From positions 72,309 through 127,543 of the forward strand of contig JAFVYL010000040.1 of the NCBI GenBank assembly GCA_017508665.1: a stretch of 55,235 nt of DNA, read 5' to 3'. Below the pieces are notes generated by a model. That model did no database searches and was not told the origin of the DNA. It saw nothing but the letters and a program-made list of their open reading frames with translations. Below are positions 23,566-31,830 of this stretch, piece after piece; within the stretch, counting starts at the first letter, position 1; each line of letters opens with the position of its first letter. This DNA is from Clostridia bacterium. GTDB lineage: Bacteria; Bacillota; Clostridia; Oscillospirales; CAG-272. Both the position numbers and the translations under genes were made by a program.

Positions 23566-26500
23566 ATGACGATTAAAGCAAAAACAATTAAAGCTGTAGT
23601 AGCTGCTTGTCTGATCTTGATCGCGAGCGTGTTGGTTTTAACCGCTTGTACCACAAGTGTTGATACTTCGCACGTTCACACTGAGGTCATAGACAAGGCT
23701 GTTGCTCCTACGTGTACTGAGGATGGTCTTACTAAAGGAAGCCATTGTTCAGAATGTAATAAGGTTATCGTAAAGCAAAAGGTTATCGAAGCTTACGGTC
23801 ATAAGGAAGCAACTAATAAGGCTGTTGCTCCTACCTGTACCGAAGCAGGTCTTACCGAGGGCACTTACTGCTCCATATGCAGTGAGATTCTCGTAAAGCA
23901 GGAAAGTGTACCTGCTACCGGTCATACCGAGGTTATAGACGAGGCTGTTGCACCCACCTGTACCGAAACCGGACTTACCGAGGGTAAGCATTGTGCGGAG
24001 TGTAATGAGGTACTCGTTAAGCAGGATATCGTACCAAATGCTCATAATGAGGTTATAGACGAGGCTGTTGCTCCCACATGCACAAAAACAGGACTTACTG
24101 AAGGTAAGCATTGTTCCGAGTGTAATACTGTTACCGTAGCACAAGAGATCGTTGGAACTATTCCTCACACCGTGGTTATAGATGAGGCTGTTCTTCCTAC
24201 TTGTACCGTAGACGGACTTACAGAAGGCAAGAGATGTACTGCATGTGGCAGCACTCTCACGCCTCAGACGGTTGTTCCCGCTAAGGGGCACACCTACGGT
24301 GATTGGACTGTTACCGTAGCGCCTACCGAGGATAAAGAGGGAACAAAGCGCCGCGACTGTGTAGATTGCGATGCTTATGAGACCGATACGGTTGCTTCTC
24401 TTTCTCACGATCACTCAAGATGGGACGTTATCACGCTCGAGGGGCGTGCCGCAACATGTACTGTTAACGGTCTTACCGAGGGCAAGAAATGCTCGGGATG
24501 CGGAGAGACTCTTGTGGCTCAGCAGGTAATTCCCGCCTCCGGACATACTTATGATACCGTAATCGTGCCCGCGACCTGTACCTCGGACGGATATGCCGTA
24601 CATACCTGTGCGTGCGGTGATACGTACACTGATTCGCATACTTCCGCTACCGGTCACACCGAGGTAGTAGACCCCGCTGTAGCTCCCACCTGTCTCAAGG
24701 CAGGAAAGACTGAAGGCAAGATCTGTTCTGTATGTAAAGCAGTTCTCGTAGCATCCGAGACTATAGAAAAGCTTCCTCACACCGAGGTTGCCGATCCCGC
24801 TGTGGACCCCACTTGTCTTAGCAGCGGAAAGACTGAAGGTTCTCACTGCTCCGTATGTAATACTAAGATCGTAAGACAGACCACGATTCCCGCTCTCGGA
24901 CACGATAAGATCAGCTACGCGGCAAAAGCCCCCACCTGTACAGAGATAGGCTGGACCGCTTATACCGCATGCTCGAGATGTGATTGGAAATCAGGCTACG
25001 GCGTAAAGAATGCGCTCGGACACGTAGAGGTTGACGATCCCGCCTCCTCTCCCACATGTACCGCCGACGGCGCAACCGCAGGTAAGCATTGTTCCAGATG
25101 TAATACCGTTTTGATTGCTCAGAATGTTATCCCTGCATACGGACATAATCTTACCTTTGGTTATTCAAGCACCTACGGCGTATATGCCAAGACCTGTACC
25201 GTGTGCGGATTGCTCGATGAATCCATCAAGACTATTAAATATTCCGATTACGGAGCTGTAGGTGACGGTGTTACCGATGACTCCGAGGCTATCCGCAGAG
25301 CGCATGAGGCTGCTAACTGCTTCAAGCTTCCCGTTGAGGGACAGTCGGGTAAGACTTACTATATTGGCGTGCTTCAATCTACTATTCCGATCAAAACGGA
25401 TACAAACTGGAACGGTGCAAAGTTTATCTTTGACGACCGTCAGATACGTTGGGATGATAGTAAACTGCGAAACGTTCAGGTATTTACCGTTGCTCCGAAT
25501 ACCTCCGCAAAGTCTGTTACCGTACCCACCGCTCTTAAGAACAATGGTCTTAAGGAGGGACAGACCAACATAGGTATGACCTTCTCCGAGCCCTGTATGC
25601 TCAAGATCGAGAATTCCGGTGAGCGGATTTATAAGCGTATCGGTGTAAACGCTACCAGCGGTGCTTATAAACACGAGATGATTCTCGTTGACAAGAACGG
25701 CAACGTTGATCCCTCCACGCCTATTCAGTACGATTATTCGTCTATAACCACGATTATCGCATACTCCATAAACGAAAAAACTATAAGAGTCGGAAACGCT
25801 ACCTTCACTACCATAGCTCCCAATCCAAGGGAGCAGGACCCCAATTTCGAAAACAACAACACGTCCTTCTTTAACCGTGGCCTGTGTGTAGAGCGCTCCA
25901 ATACTACGATTTACGACGTTGAGCATATCGTAGAAAACGAGATGATGACTATTGAAATCGACAGAAACGGTGATGGAGTCATTGATAAATGGGGCGCAGA
26001 TAAATCTTACGGCGTTACGTATAACGGATTCTATATTTTCAACAACGCGTATAACGTTACGATGCAGGACTGTATCGTTGAGGGACACCAGGCGTATAGC
26101 TTCTGGCAGGATCTCGACGGTGTATCCACCCGTAACGAGGTAGGTAACTACGATATCACCGGAAGTAGATGCGTAAACCTTAACTTCATAAGAGTTACTC
26201 AATACGAAAATGAGGAAACAGGCGAGGTAATAACCAACAGATTTATGTATCACGGCATTATGGGAACCAGCTGGTGTCGTAATATGGTTTTTGACGGCTG
26301 TTATCTTGACCGTTTCGATTCTCATCAAGGTATGTATAACGCTACGCTTAAGAATTCCACCTTCGGCTTCGGTATTCTCGCCATCGGCGGCGGAAAGCTT
26401 CATGTAGAGAACGTCAAGCGTATCAGCGGCGGTGGATTTATCCATCTGCGTATGGACTATAACAGCTATTTCGACGGCGACGTTGAGATAATAAATTGCG

Positions 26501-27702
26501 AAATGTCATCCGAAATCGGAAGTATAGTTGAGGGTAATTGGCTTGAGCATCATTGCGGTCTTCCCAACCATATGACCAACTCGCTTGTAATCGACGGACT
26601 TACCGTTGATCGCAATAAGATCTGCCTTTACAGCATCCGCTATGCCGACGTCGAAACGCTCACTAACGCGACGAACCCGCTTATTCTTCCTACGTACGTA
26701 GAGGTGAATGGCGTTAAGAAGCCCAACGGCTCGGCTGTCGGAGTAGAGAAATCAGCTTATAACGATGCATTTATGCAGATTCCCCTTGAAATTCACGTTC
26801 ACACGTGGAATGAGGGAGAAATCGTAGAGAGCTCCTCCTCCGCAAGCTGTAAAACCAATAAGATAATCTACACCTGTACCGATCCGGATTGCGGCTCAAC
26901 AATGGAAAGTATCGTTGGATCAAGTACGCCCCATGCTAAGCTCACTCATAGCATATCCTCGGAAGGATATATAACTTACACCTGCAGCACCTGCGGTTGC
27001 AGCTACACGCCTTCGTTCTCGTACGTTAACGACGGCAGTGATTACAACGCTATCGAGGGCTCTTCAAACGCATCCAGAGGTTACGTAACCGCCTCCGGCA
27101 CCGATAATCCTGTAATAAACGCAAACGGAGAATATGAGCTTCTTAAGGCGAATTCCGATTCTGCGGCTCAGATGGAGCTCTGGGTTCCCTCCAAGACCTA
27201 TTCGCTTAACGAGTTGAGCTCGGAAAATAACGCTATCGGCTTCTTCTCCTTCAAGATAAACGCATACACCGATTCGTCCATACAGATGAAGTTCGTTGAT
27301 ATGATGGCGAATTCGGGAGATAACAGATGGAAAGAGGGCGGCTGCATTACAGAAGATTTCTTTAAGGTGTCCAGCCCTGTCACCTCGGGAACCTTTATCA
27401 AGAAAACTCAGGTAACGATATCCGGTTGGGATTGGAGCAAGAAGATTGATATAACCGATAACTCGGATAAATTCACCGGCTGGATAGACGTCAAGATAAT
27501 GATTGAGCTCGATTCGGCAACCGATAAGGTGACAGCTCACTATTATATCGACGGTACGTACGTCGGCAGTGCGTCGAGAACTATTACCACTCTCAATAAC
27601 ACTCTCAGCGCCGTTTATATCTCAGGTAAAAACACTGCTGCGGGAACAGGCATCAAGCTTGACGACGTAGCATTCGGCTGCTTCTTCGGAAAACGCTCAT
27701 AA
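23566..27702 (+). CDS. Cysteine-repeat lipoprotein with pectate-lyase-like beta-helix
   Basis: 1378 residues. The start at 23566 follows AAAGGA; the lipobox LTAC (Cys28) ends the signal peptide. Residues about 35-545 are twelve units of about 39 residues, such as PTCTETGLTEGKHCAEC, each closing near GH and starting with EVIDEAV. Residues about 557-1090 begin YSDYGAVGDGVTDDSEAIR, the usual opening of the pectate-lyase-superfamily (Pectate_lyase_3) beta-helix. A further Cys-rich link (about 1095-1150) leads to a C-terminal module (about 1155-1378) homologous to the three in the protein at 7194. Likely surface glycan binding or cleavage; catalytic residues cannot be confirmed. Own promoter and terminator. 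Confidence 0.85.
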   Translation: MTIKAKTIKAVVAACLILIASVLVLTACTTSVDTSHVHTEVIDKAVAPTCTEDGLTKGSHCSECNKVIVKQKVIEAYGHKEATNKAVAPTCTEAGLTEGTYCSICSEILVKQESVPATGHTEVIDEAVAPTCTETGLTEGKHCAECNEVLVKQDIVPNAHNEVIDEAVAPTCTKTGLTEGKHCSECNTVTVAQEIVGTIPHTVVIDEAVLPTCTVDGLTEGKRCTACGSTLTPQTVVPAKGHTYGDWTVTVAPTEDKEGTKRRDCVDCDAYETDTVASLSHDHSRWDVITLEGRAATCTVNGLTEGKKCSGCGETLVAQQVIPASGHTYDTVIVPATCTSDGYAVHTCACGDTYTDSHTSATGHTEVVDPAVAPTCLKAGKTEGKICSVCKAVLVASETIEKLPHTEVADPAVDPTCLSSGKTEGSHCSVCNTKIVRQTTIPALGHDKISYAAKAPTCTEIGWTAYTACSRCDWKSGYGVKNALGHVEVDDPASSPTCTADGATAGKHCSRCNTVLIAQNVIPAYGHNLTFGYSSTYGVYAKTCTVCGLLDESIKTIKYSDYGAVGDGVTDDSEAIRRAHEAANCFKLPVEGQSGKTYYIGVLQSTIPIKTDTNWNGAKFIFDDRQIRWDDSKLRNVQVFTVAPNTSAKSVTVPTALKNNGLKEGQTNIGMTFSEPCMLKIENSGERIYKRIGVNATSGAYKHEMILVDKNGNVDPSTPIQYDYSSITTIIAYSINEKTIRVGNATFTTIAPNPREQDPNFENNNTSFFNRGLCVERSNTTIYDVEHIVENEMMTIEIDRNGDGVIDKWGADKSYGVTYNGFYIFNNAYNVTMQDCIVEGHQAYSFWQDLDGVSTRNEVGNYDITGSRCVNLNFIRVTQYENEETGEVITNRFMYHGIMGTSWCRNMVFDGCYLDRFDSHQGMYNATLKNSTFGFGILAIGGGKLHVENVKRISGGGFIHLRMDYNSYFDGDVEIINCEMSSEIGSIVEGNWLEHHCGLPNHMTNSLVIDGLTVDRNKICLYSIRYADVETLTNATNPLILPTYVEVNGVKKPNGSAVGVEKSAYNDAFMQIPLEIHVHTWNEGEIVESSSSASCKTNKIIYTCTDPDCGSTMESIVGSSTPHAKLTHSISSEGYITYTCSTCGCSYTPSFSYVNDGSDYNAIEGSSNASRGYVTASGTDNPVINANGEYELLKANSDSAAQMELWVPSKTYSLNELSSENNAIGFFSFKINAYTDSSIQMKFVDMMANSGDNRWKEGGCITEDFFKVSSPVTSGTFIKKTQVTISGWDWSKKIDITDNSDKFTGWIDVKIMIELDSATDKVTAHYYIDGTYVGSASRTITTLNNTLSAVYISGKNTAAGTGIKLDDVAFGCFFGKRS

Positions 27703-27747
27703 AAGGCGTTACGTATTTTTCCGCAAGTTAAACTAAATCATGGCATG

Positions 27748-27784
27748 GAGAGAGCATTTCGGTTTCGATCTGCTCTCTCTTTTT
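27748..27784 (+). terminator. Terminator after the beta-helix lipoprotein gene
   Basis: Stem GAGAGAGCA/TGCTCTCTC with T5 after it. Confidence 0.85.
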
Positions 27785-27805
27785 CCTTATTTTGTGTCCA
27801 CTTAC

Positions 27806-27834
27806 TTGACAAGCGCAAAATATTAGTATATAAT
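27806..27834 (+). promoter_or_regulatory. Consensus promoter of the kinase-like/argS/yebC operon
   Basis: A perfect TTGACA (27806-27811), 17-bp spacer, perfect TATAAT (27829-27834). Confidence 0.9.
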
Positions 27835-27849
27835 ATATCAGTTAAATAA

Positions 27850-27880
27850 TATCGCGCATTTGACTTATCCTTAAAGAAAG
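27850..27880 (+). promoter_or_regulatory. Leader motif shared with the gene at 31831
   Basis: TATCGCGCA followed by TTATCCTTAAAGAAAGG. The same two blocks appear before 31831 (31792-31820). TCCTT can pair with AAGGA, so the motif includes a small hairpin over the Shine-Dalgarno. Confidence 0.6.
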
Positions 27881-27891
27881 GACGGCATAAT

Positions 27892-28710
27892 ATGGACAAG
27901 ATATCCTTAGCAGGTGATCTTGGCAGCGGCAAGAGTACGGTAGCCAAGATACTGATAGATGCCCTTGGAGCGGAGTATTATTCCACCGGCAGTATTGTCA
28001 GAGGGATAGCCGAGAGAATGGGTATGACCATCGGAGAGCTCAATGTTTATATGGAGAGTCACCCTGAGATAGATATCGAGATAGACAACGGTATCGCAGC
28101 TCTCTCAGACGACCCCAGAATGCTTATAATCGATTCGCGTATGGCGTGGCATTTTACCAAGGGTACTTTCAAGGTCTACCTTTCCACCGACGTTGAGACT
28201 GCATCTGTACGTATTATGCATGCCAACCGCACAGGCGAGCACGTTGCCACCCTTGAGGAAACCATAGAATGTACCAAGGGCAGACGCGAGAGCGAGAAAA
28301 AGAGATACTTCGCTCAGTACGGTGTGGACATTACCGACCTTTCCAACTACTCTTTGGTAGTTGATACCACTTACGCGAAACCCGATGAGGTAGCCGACGT
28401 CATTCTCTCTTGCTTTGATAAATGGAGAGAGGACAACTCCTTGACCTTCTGTTACCTTTCCCCCGAGCGGCTCAATTTTATCAGTGGTGAGTACGATGCG
28501 GACAAGTTGGCTGAGTATTCATCAGCTCTTGACCGCGGCGAGCAGATACCGCCCGTAAAGGTGTTTGAGACGGACGGAGAGTTTTATATTGAAGAAGGAA
28601 CGGAGTTGGTTTTTGCGCACACCTTCAATTTCTCAACCTATGTCCCTGCGGTGCTTGTCAAGGGTGAGATAGGCGAGAGAGAATACATTAAGATGAAAAA
28701 TTCACTTTAA
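27892..28710 (+). CDS. Cytidylate-kinase-like P-loop protein with a ParB-like C-terminal domain
   Basis: 272 residues. The first 180 resemble compact cytidylate/adenylate kinases: Walker A GDLGSGKST, YYSTGSIVRGIAERMGM, DSRMAWHF and an Arg/Lys-rich lid (TGEHVATLEETIECTKGRRE, then SEKKRYFAQ). The last 90 do not belong to that family. LDRGEQIPPVKVFETDGEF followed by YIEEGTELVFAHTFNF and VPAVLV has the spacing of ParB/sulfiredoxin-like nucleotide-binding domains, an inference from pattern only. It is the first gene of an operon, 9 nt before argS. It may act on a nucleotide or serve as a translation-linked NTPase; the activity is not established. Confidence 0.72.
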   Translation: MDKISLAGDLGSGKSTVAKILIDALGAEYYSTGSIVRGIAERMGMTIGELNVYMESHPEIDIEIDNGIAALSDDPRMLIIDSRMAWHFTKGTFKVYLSTDVETASVRIMHANRTGEHVATLEETIECTKGRRESEKKRYFAQYGVDITDLSNYSLVVDTTYAKPDEVADVILSCFDKWREDNSLTFCYLSPERLNFISGEYDADKLAEYSSALDRGEQIPPVKVFETDGEFYIEEGTELVFAHTFNFSTYVPAVLVKGEIGEREYIKMKNSL

Positions 28711-28719
28711 GAGGTATAT

Positions 28720-30471
28720 ATGCTTATACTTAAAAAGAAAACCGCACAGCTTCTCTCGGATTGCGTAAAGGAAAAGTTTGGAGAGGGACTTCTCTCAGAG
28801 GAAGAAATATTCACCATGCTTGAGTATCCTCCGGATACTTCAATGGGAGATATCGCGCTCCCTTGCTTCCGCCTCTCAAGAACGCTTCGCAAGTCTCCTG
28901 TACAGATAGCACAGATCCTTGCAGATTACGTTAAGTGCGACGAGTTCTCCTCGGTTAGCGCTCTTAACGGTTATCTTAACTTCAAAATTAATCATACGGC
29001 ATTCGCGTCGAGAGTTGTCGGTGACGTCGAGAGACTTGGCGACAAGTACGGCTCACCTATGAACGGCGTCGGTAAGAAGGTTGTCCTCGACTACTCCTCT
29101 CCCAACGTCGCAAAGCCTTTCCATATCGGTCACCTCGGCACTACCGTTATCGGCCACTCGCTTAAGCTTCTTCACGAGTTTGCAGGCTACGACTGCTTCG
29201 GCATCAACTATCTCGGTGACTGGGGTACTCAGTTCGGTAAGCTCATAGTTGCCTATAAGCTCTGGGGCGACAAGGAAACCATCGAAAACGGCGGTGTTGA
29301 CGAGCTTGTTAAGCTCTACGTAAAGATCAATAACGAGATCAAGAGAGAAGAGGACGAGAGTCTCGCAGGCAATCCCGACGGCAAGAAGTCCTCACCCCTC
29401 GCTGACGAGTCCCGCCGCGAGTTCACCGCTCTTGAGCACGGTAATGAGGAAAATCTCAGACTCTGGCGTTGGTTTATCGATATCAGCCTTGAGGAATATC
29501 AGAAGACATATAAGCAGCTCGGCATTGAGTTCGACTCCTACAAGGGAGAGAGCTTCTATACAGACAAGATGCCTGCACAGGTACAAAAGCTGCGCGATAT
29601 GGGACTTCTTGAGATAGACGACGGTGCATCCATCGTAAATCTCGATAAGTGGAATATGCCCGTTTGCCTTATTCTTAAGCGCGACGGCTCAACCCTTTAT
29701 CCTACACGTGATATAGCTGCGGCAGTATACCGCAAGGAAGAATATAAGTTTGATAAGGCTATCTACGTTACCGCTGCACAGCAGTCGCTCCACTTCGCAC
29801 AGTGGTTCAAGGTCGTTGAGCTTATGGGCTATGATTGGCACGATCAGCTTGTACACGTCCCCTACGGTACCGTTAGCGTTAACGGTATGAAGCTCGCTAC
29901 CAGAACAGGCAACGTAGTTCTCCTCAAGGATCTTTTCGCAGAGGCGATATCCCGTGTCGCAGAGATCACCAAGGAGAAGCACCCCGATCCCAAGGAGTGC
30001 CTTGAGATAGCAGAGAAGGTTGGAGTCGGTGCGGTAGTGTTCTACTATCTTTCCAATAACCGTATGCGTGATATCAACTTTATGATGGAGGACGCGCTTT
30101 CCTTTGACGGAAATACCGGTCCTTACGTTCAGTACACCTATGCTCGTACATGCTCCGTGCTTGAAAAGGTAGGCACTAAGGGCGAGATGACAGACGCGGA
30201 GCTCTCCGACGTTGAGTTTGAGCTTGCAAAGTGTCTTTCCGTATTCCCCGAGCGCATCAATTCCGCTCTCGCTGATTATGAGCCCAGCATCGTAACCAGA
30301 TATATCCTTGACCTCGCCGCTAACTTCAATCGCTTCTACCATGAGTGCAAGATTGTAGGCTGTGAGGACGAGAAGCTCAGATCCAGCCGTATCGCGCTTA
30401 CCGCTGCGGCAAATCAGGTGCTTCGTACCGCTCTTCATCTCATCTGTATGCAGAGCCCCGAGAAGATTTAA
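28720..30471 (+). CDS. argS: Arginyl-tRNA synthetase
   Basis: Charges tRNA-Arg with arginine. 583 residues, class I. An N-terminal Add-1-type domain (about 1-120) precedes the Rossmann core with PNVAKPFHIGHLGTT (HIGH at about 135-138) and GDWGTQFGKL. The KMSKS region is degenerate, GMKLATRTGNVV (about 388), as in many arginyl enzymes. The C-terminal helical anticodon domain includes VQYTYARTCSVLEK and ALHLICMQSPEKI. AGAGG precedes the ATG. It lies in an operon with the kinase-like gene and yebC. A tRNA-Arg(CCG) lies elsewhere in the window. Confidence 0.97.
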   Translation: MLILKKKTAQLLSDCVKEKFGEGLLSEEEIFTMLEYPPDTSMGDIALPCFRLSRTLRKSPVQIAQILADYVKCDEFSSVSALNGYLNFKINHTAFASRVVGDVERLGDKYGSPMNGVGKKVVLDYSSPNVAKPFHIGHLGTTVIGHSLKLLHEFAGYDCFGINYLGDWGTQFGKLIVAYKLWGDKETIENGGVDELVKLYVKINNEIKREEDESLAGNPDGKKSSPLADESRREFTALEHGNEENLRLWRWFIDISLEEYQKTYKQLGIEFDSYKGESFYTDKMPAQVQKLRDMGLLEIDDGASIVNLDKWNMPVCLILKRDGSTLYPTRDIAAAVYRKEEYKFDKAIYVTAAQQSLHFAQWFKVVELMGYDWHDQLVHVPYGTVSVNGMKLATRTGNVVLLKDLFAEAISRVAEITKEKHPDPKECLEIAEKVGVGAVVFYYLSNNRMRDINFMMEDALSFDGNTGPYVQYTYARTCSVLEKVGTKGEMTDAELSDVEFELAKCLSVFPERINSALADYEPSIVTRYILDLAANFNRFYHECKIVGCEDEKLRSSRIALTAAANQVLRTALHLICMQSPEKI

Positions 30472-30489
30472 ATTATAGGAGATATAAAT

Positions 30490-31215
30490 ATGTCAGGACA
30501 TTCAAAATGGAATAACATTAAGCACAAGAAGGAGAAGGCTGATGCCGCTAAGGCTAAGATCTTTACCAAGATAGGTAAGGAAATGGCAGTAGCTATCAAG
30601 GAGGGCGGCCCCGATCCGTCTAACAACTCCCGTCTTCGCGACCTTATCGCTAAGGCAAAGGCAAACAACGTGCCAAACGATAATATTCAGAGAACTATCA
30701 AGAAGTTCACCGACTCTAACGACATCAACTACGAGGAGATCACTTACGAGGGCTACGGTCCGTCGGGAGTTGCTATCATAGTTGAGACCTCTACCGATAA
30801 CAGAAACCGTACCGCAGGCAACGTACGCGCCGCTTTCAATAAGTACGGCGGAAACCTCGGTCAGAACGGTTGCGTAGGCTTCCTCTTTGAGGAAAAGGGC
30901 GTTATCACTATCGTTGACGAGGATGATGAGCTCGACGAGGATAAGGTAATGGAGGATGCTCTCGAGTGCGGAGCAGAGGATATCAAGTGCGACGAGGGTG
31001 AATATACCATTTACACCTCGGTTGACGATTTTGCAGAGGTCAGAGAGGCTGTTATCGCTCTCGGCTACACCCTTGCTACCGCCGACCTTGCAAAGGTTCC
31101 TTCCACGTACGTTGACCTCGATAACGAGGAAGATATCGAGAACATGGAGAAGATGCTCGATAAGTTCAACGAGGACGATGACGTAAACGCAGTTTACCAC
31201 AACTGGAACGCGTAA
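30490..31215 (+). CDS. yebC: YebC/PmpR-family protein
   Basis: 241 residues, the usual length. The N terminus MSGHSKWNNIKHKKEKADAA is diagnostic, followed by PNDNIQRTIKKF, YGPSGVAIIVE and RNRTAGNVRAAF. Members were described as transcriptional regulators, and some have been implicated in easing ribosome stalling at proline runs; which applies here cannot be seen. It lies 18 nt after argS and is the last gene of the operon, before a strong terminator. The ribosome binding site is AGGAG. Confidence 0.94.
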   Translation: MSGHSKWNNIKHKKEKADAAKAKIFTKIGKEMAVAIKEGGPDPSNNSRLRDLIAKAKANNVPNDNIQRTIKKFTDSNDINYEEITYEGYGPSGVAIIVETSTDNRNRTAGNVRAAFNKYGGNLGQNGCVGFLFEEKGVITIVDEDDELDEDKVMEDALECGAEDIKCDEGEYTIYTSVDDFAEVREAVIALGYTLATADLAKVPSTYVDLDNEEDIENMEKMLDKFNEDDDVNAVYHNWNA

Positions 31216-31238
31216 TATAAATACTTAGACTTAACAGC

Positions 31239-31274
31239 TAAAGCGGAGCACCCGATACAGGTGCTCCGCTTTTA
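31239..31274 (+). terminator. Terminator after yebC
   Basis: Stem AAGCGGAGCAC/GTGCTCCGCTT with TTTT. Confidence 0.9.
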
Positions 31275-31283
31275 TATATTAGA

Positions 31284-31561
31284 ATGAAAAAAGTACTTTG
31301 CTTTATAATATTTAATTTTTTGTTTTTAAGCATAGCTTGTGTTTGCGCATCTGCAACGGAAATGAATTTTCATGAAAGTTATCTGCATCACACCACACAA
31401 TGACTTGTGAATGTGGGTATGAGGCAACGGATACACATAATTTCAAAGCGACTACCAATCCTCGATACCAAAGCTGTACCAGGTGCGGCTATACCAGAGA
31501 TAACTTCGGTACCGGAGGAAACGTCCAGATGGGCATAAAGAAAGAGGAAGAAACAGAATAA
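31284..31561 (+). pseudogene. Frameshifted small exported cysteine-repeat protein
   Basis: An ATG at 31284 opens a signal peptide (MKKVLCFIIFNFLFLSIACV) and the frame stops at 31401 after 39 codons. The downstream -1 frame carries SASHHTMTCECGYEATDTHNF-like sequence and SCTRCGYTRDNFGTGG to a TAA at 31559, matching the Cys units of the giant lipoproteins. Adding one A to the AAA run at 31375-31377 joins the two into a protein of about 91 residues. No good ribosome binding site is visible. It is either a recent pseudogene, a phase-variable gene or a homopolymer sequencing error. Confidence 0.65.
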
Positions 31562-31564
31562 TGT

Positions 31565-31604
31565 AAATCCCCTGCCTCAAAGTAAAAGGTAGGGGGATTT
31601 TTTT
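31565..31604 (+). terminator. Terminator after the frameshifted gene
   Basis: Stem AAATCCCCTGCCT/AGGTAGGGGGATTT followed by T-run. A functional terminator here argues that the broken gene was, or is, a separate unit. Confidence 0.82.
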
Positions 31605-31624
31605 ACATTGTCTTCATATAATTA

Positions 31625-31653
31625 TTGACTTTTTCGTATTTATATTATATACT
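31625..31653 (+). promoter_or_regulatory. Promoter of the zinc-ribbon operon, with long leader
   Basis: TTGACT (31625-31630), 17-bp spacer, TATACT (31648-31653). A weaker second candidate, TTGACA (31757-31762) and TTTGTA (31780-31785), would give a short leader beginning at the shared motif. Confidence 0.65.
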
Positions 31654-31791
31654 TAAATAAAGTCAACAGACGTAAGTTTTTATATAGTGCCGTGCGCGCA
31701 GTTAACAAGCGGTTATGAGCTTATCGATATGTGTTACGTGCCGGACTCTATATGCTTTGACACCTTGGATCTGTTACCTTTTGTAAGAAAC

Positions 31792-31820
31792 TATCGCGCA
31801 GATTATCCTTTAAAGAAAGG
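31792..31820 (+). promoter_or_regulatory. Leader motif shared with the gene at 27892
   Basis: TATCGCGCA then TTATCCTTTAAAGAAAGG. CCTTT can pair with AAAGG, covering the Shine-Dalgarno ten bases before the ATG. Confidence 0.6.
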
Positions 31821-31830
31821 CTGAAAAAGT

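Noticed and set aside
23690..25200. Regular tandem repeats as a CRISPR array
   Set aside because: The repeats are coding, in frame and of protein origin (about 117 bp, 39 residues), with no spacers.
25165..26445. 426-codon antisense frame under the beta-helix domain
   Set aside because: The sense strand encodes a recognisable Pectate_lyase_3-type domain; the antisense product has no recognisable features or ribosome binding site.
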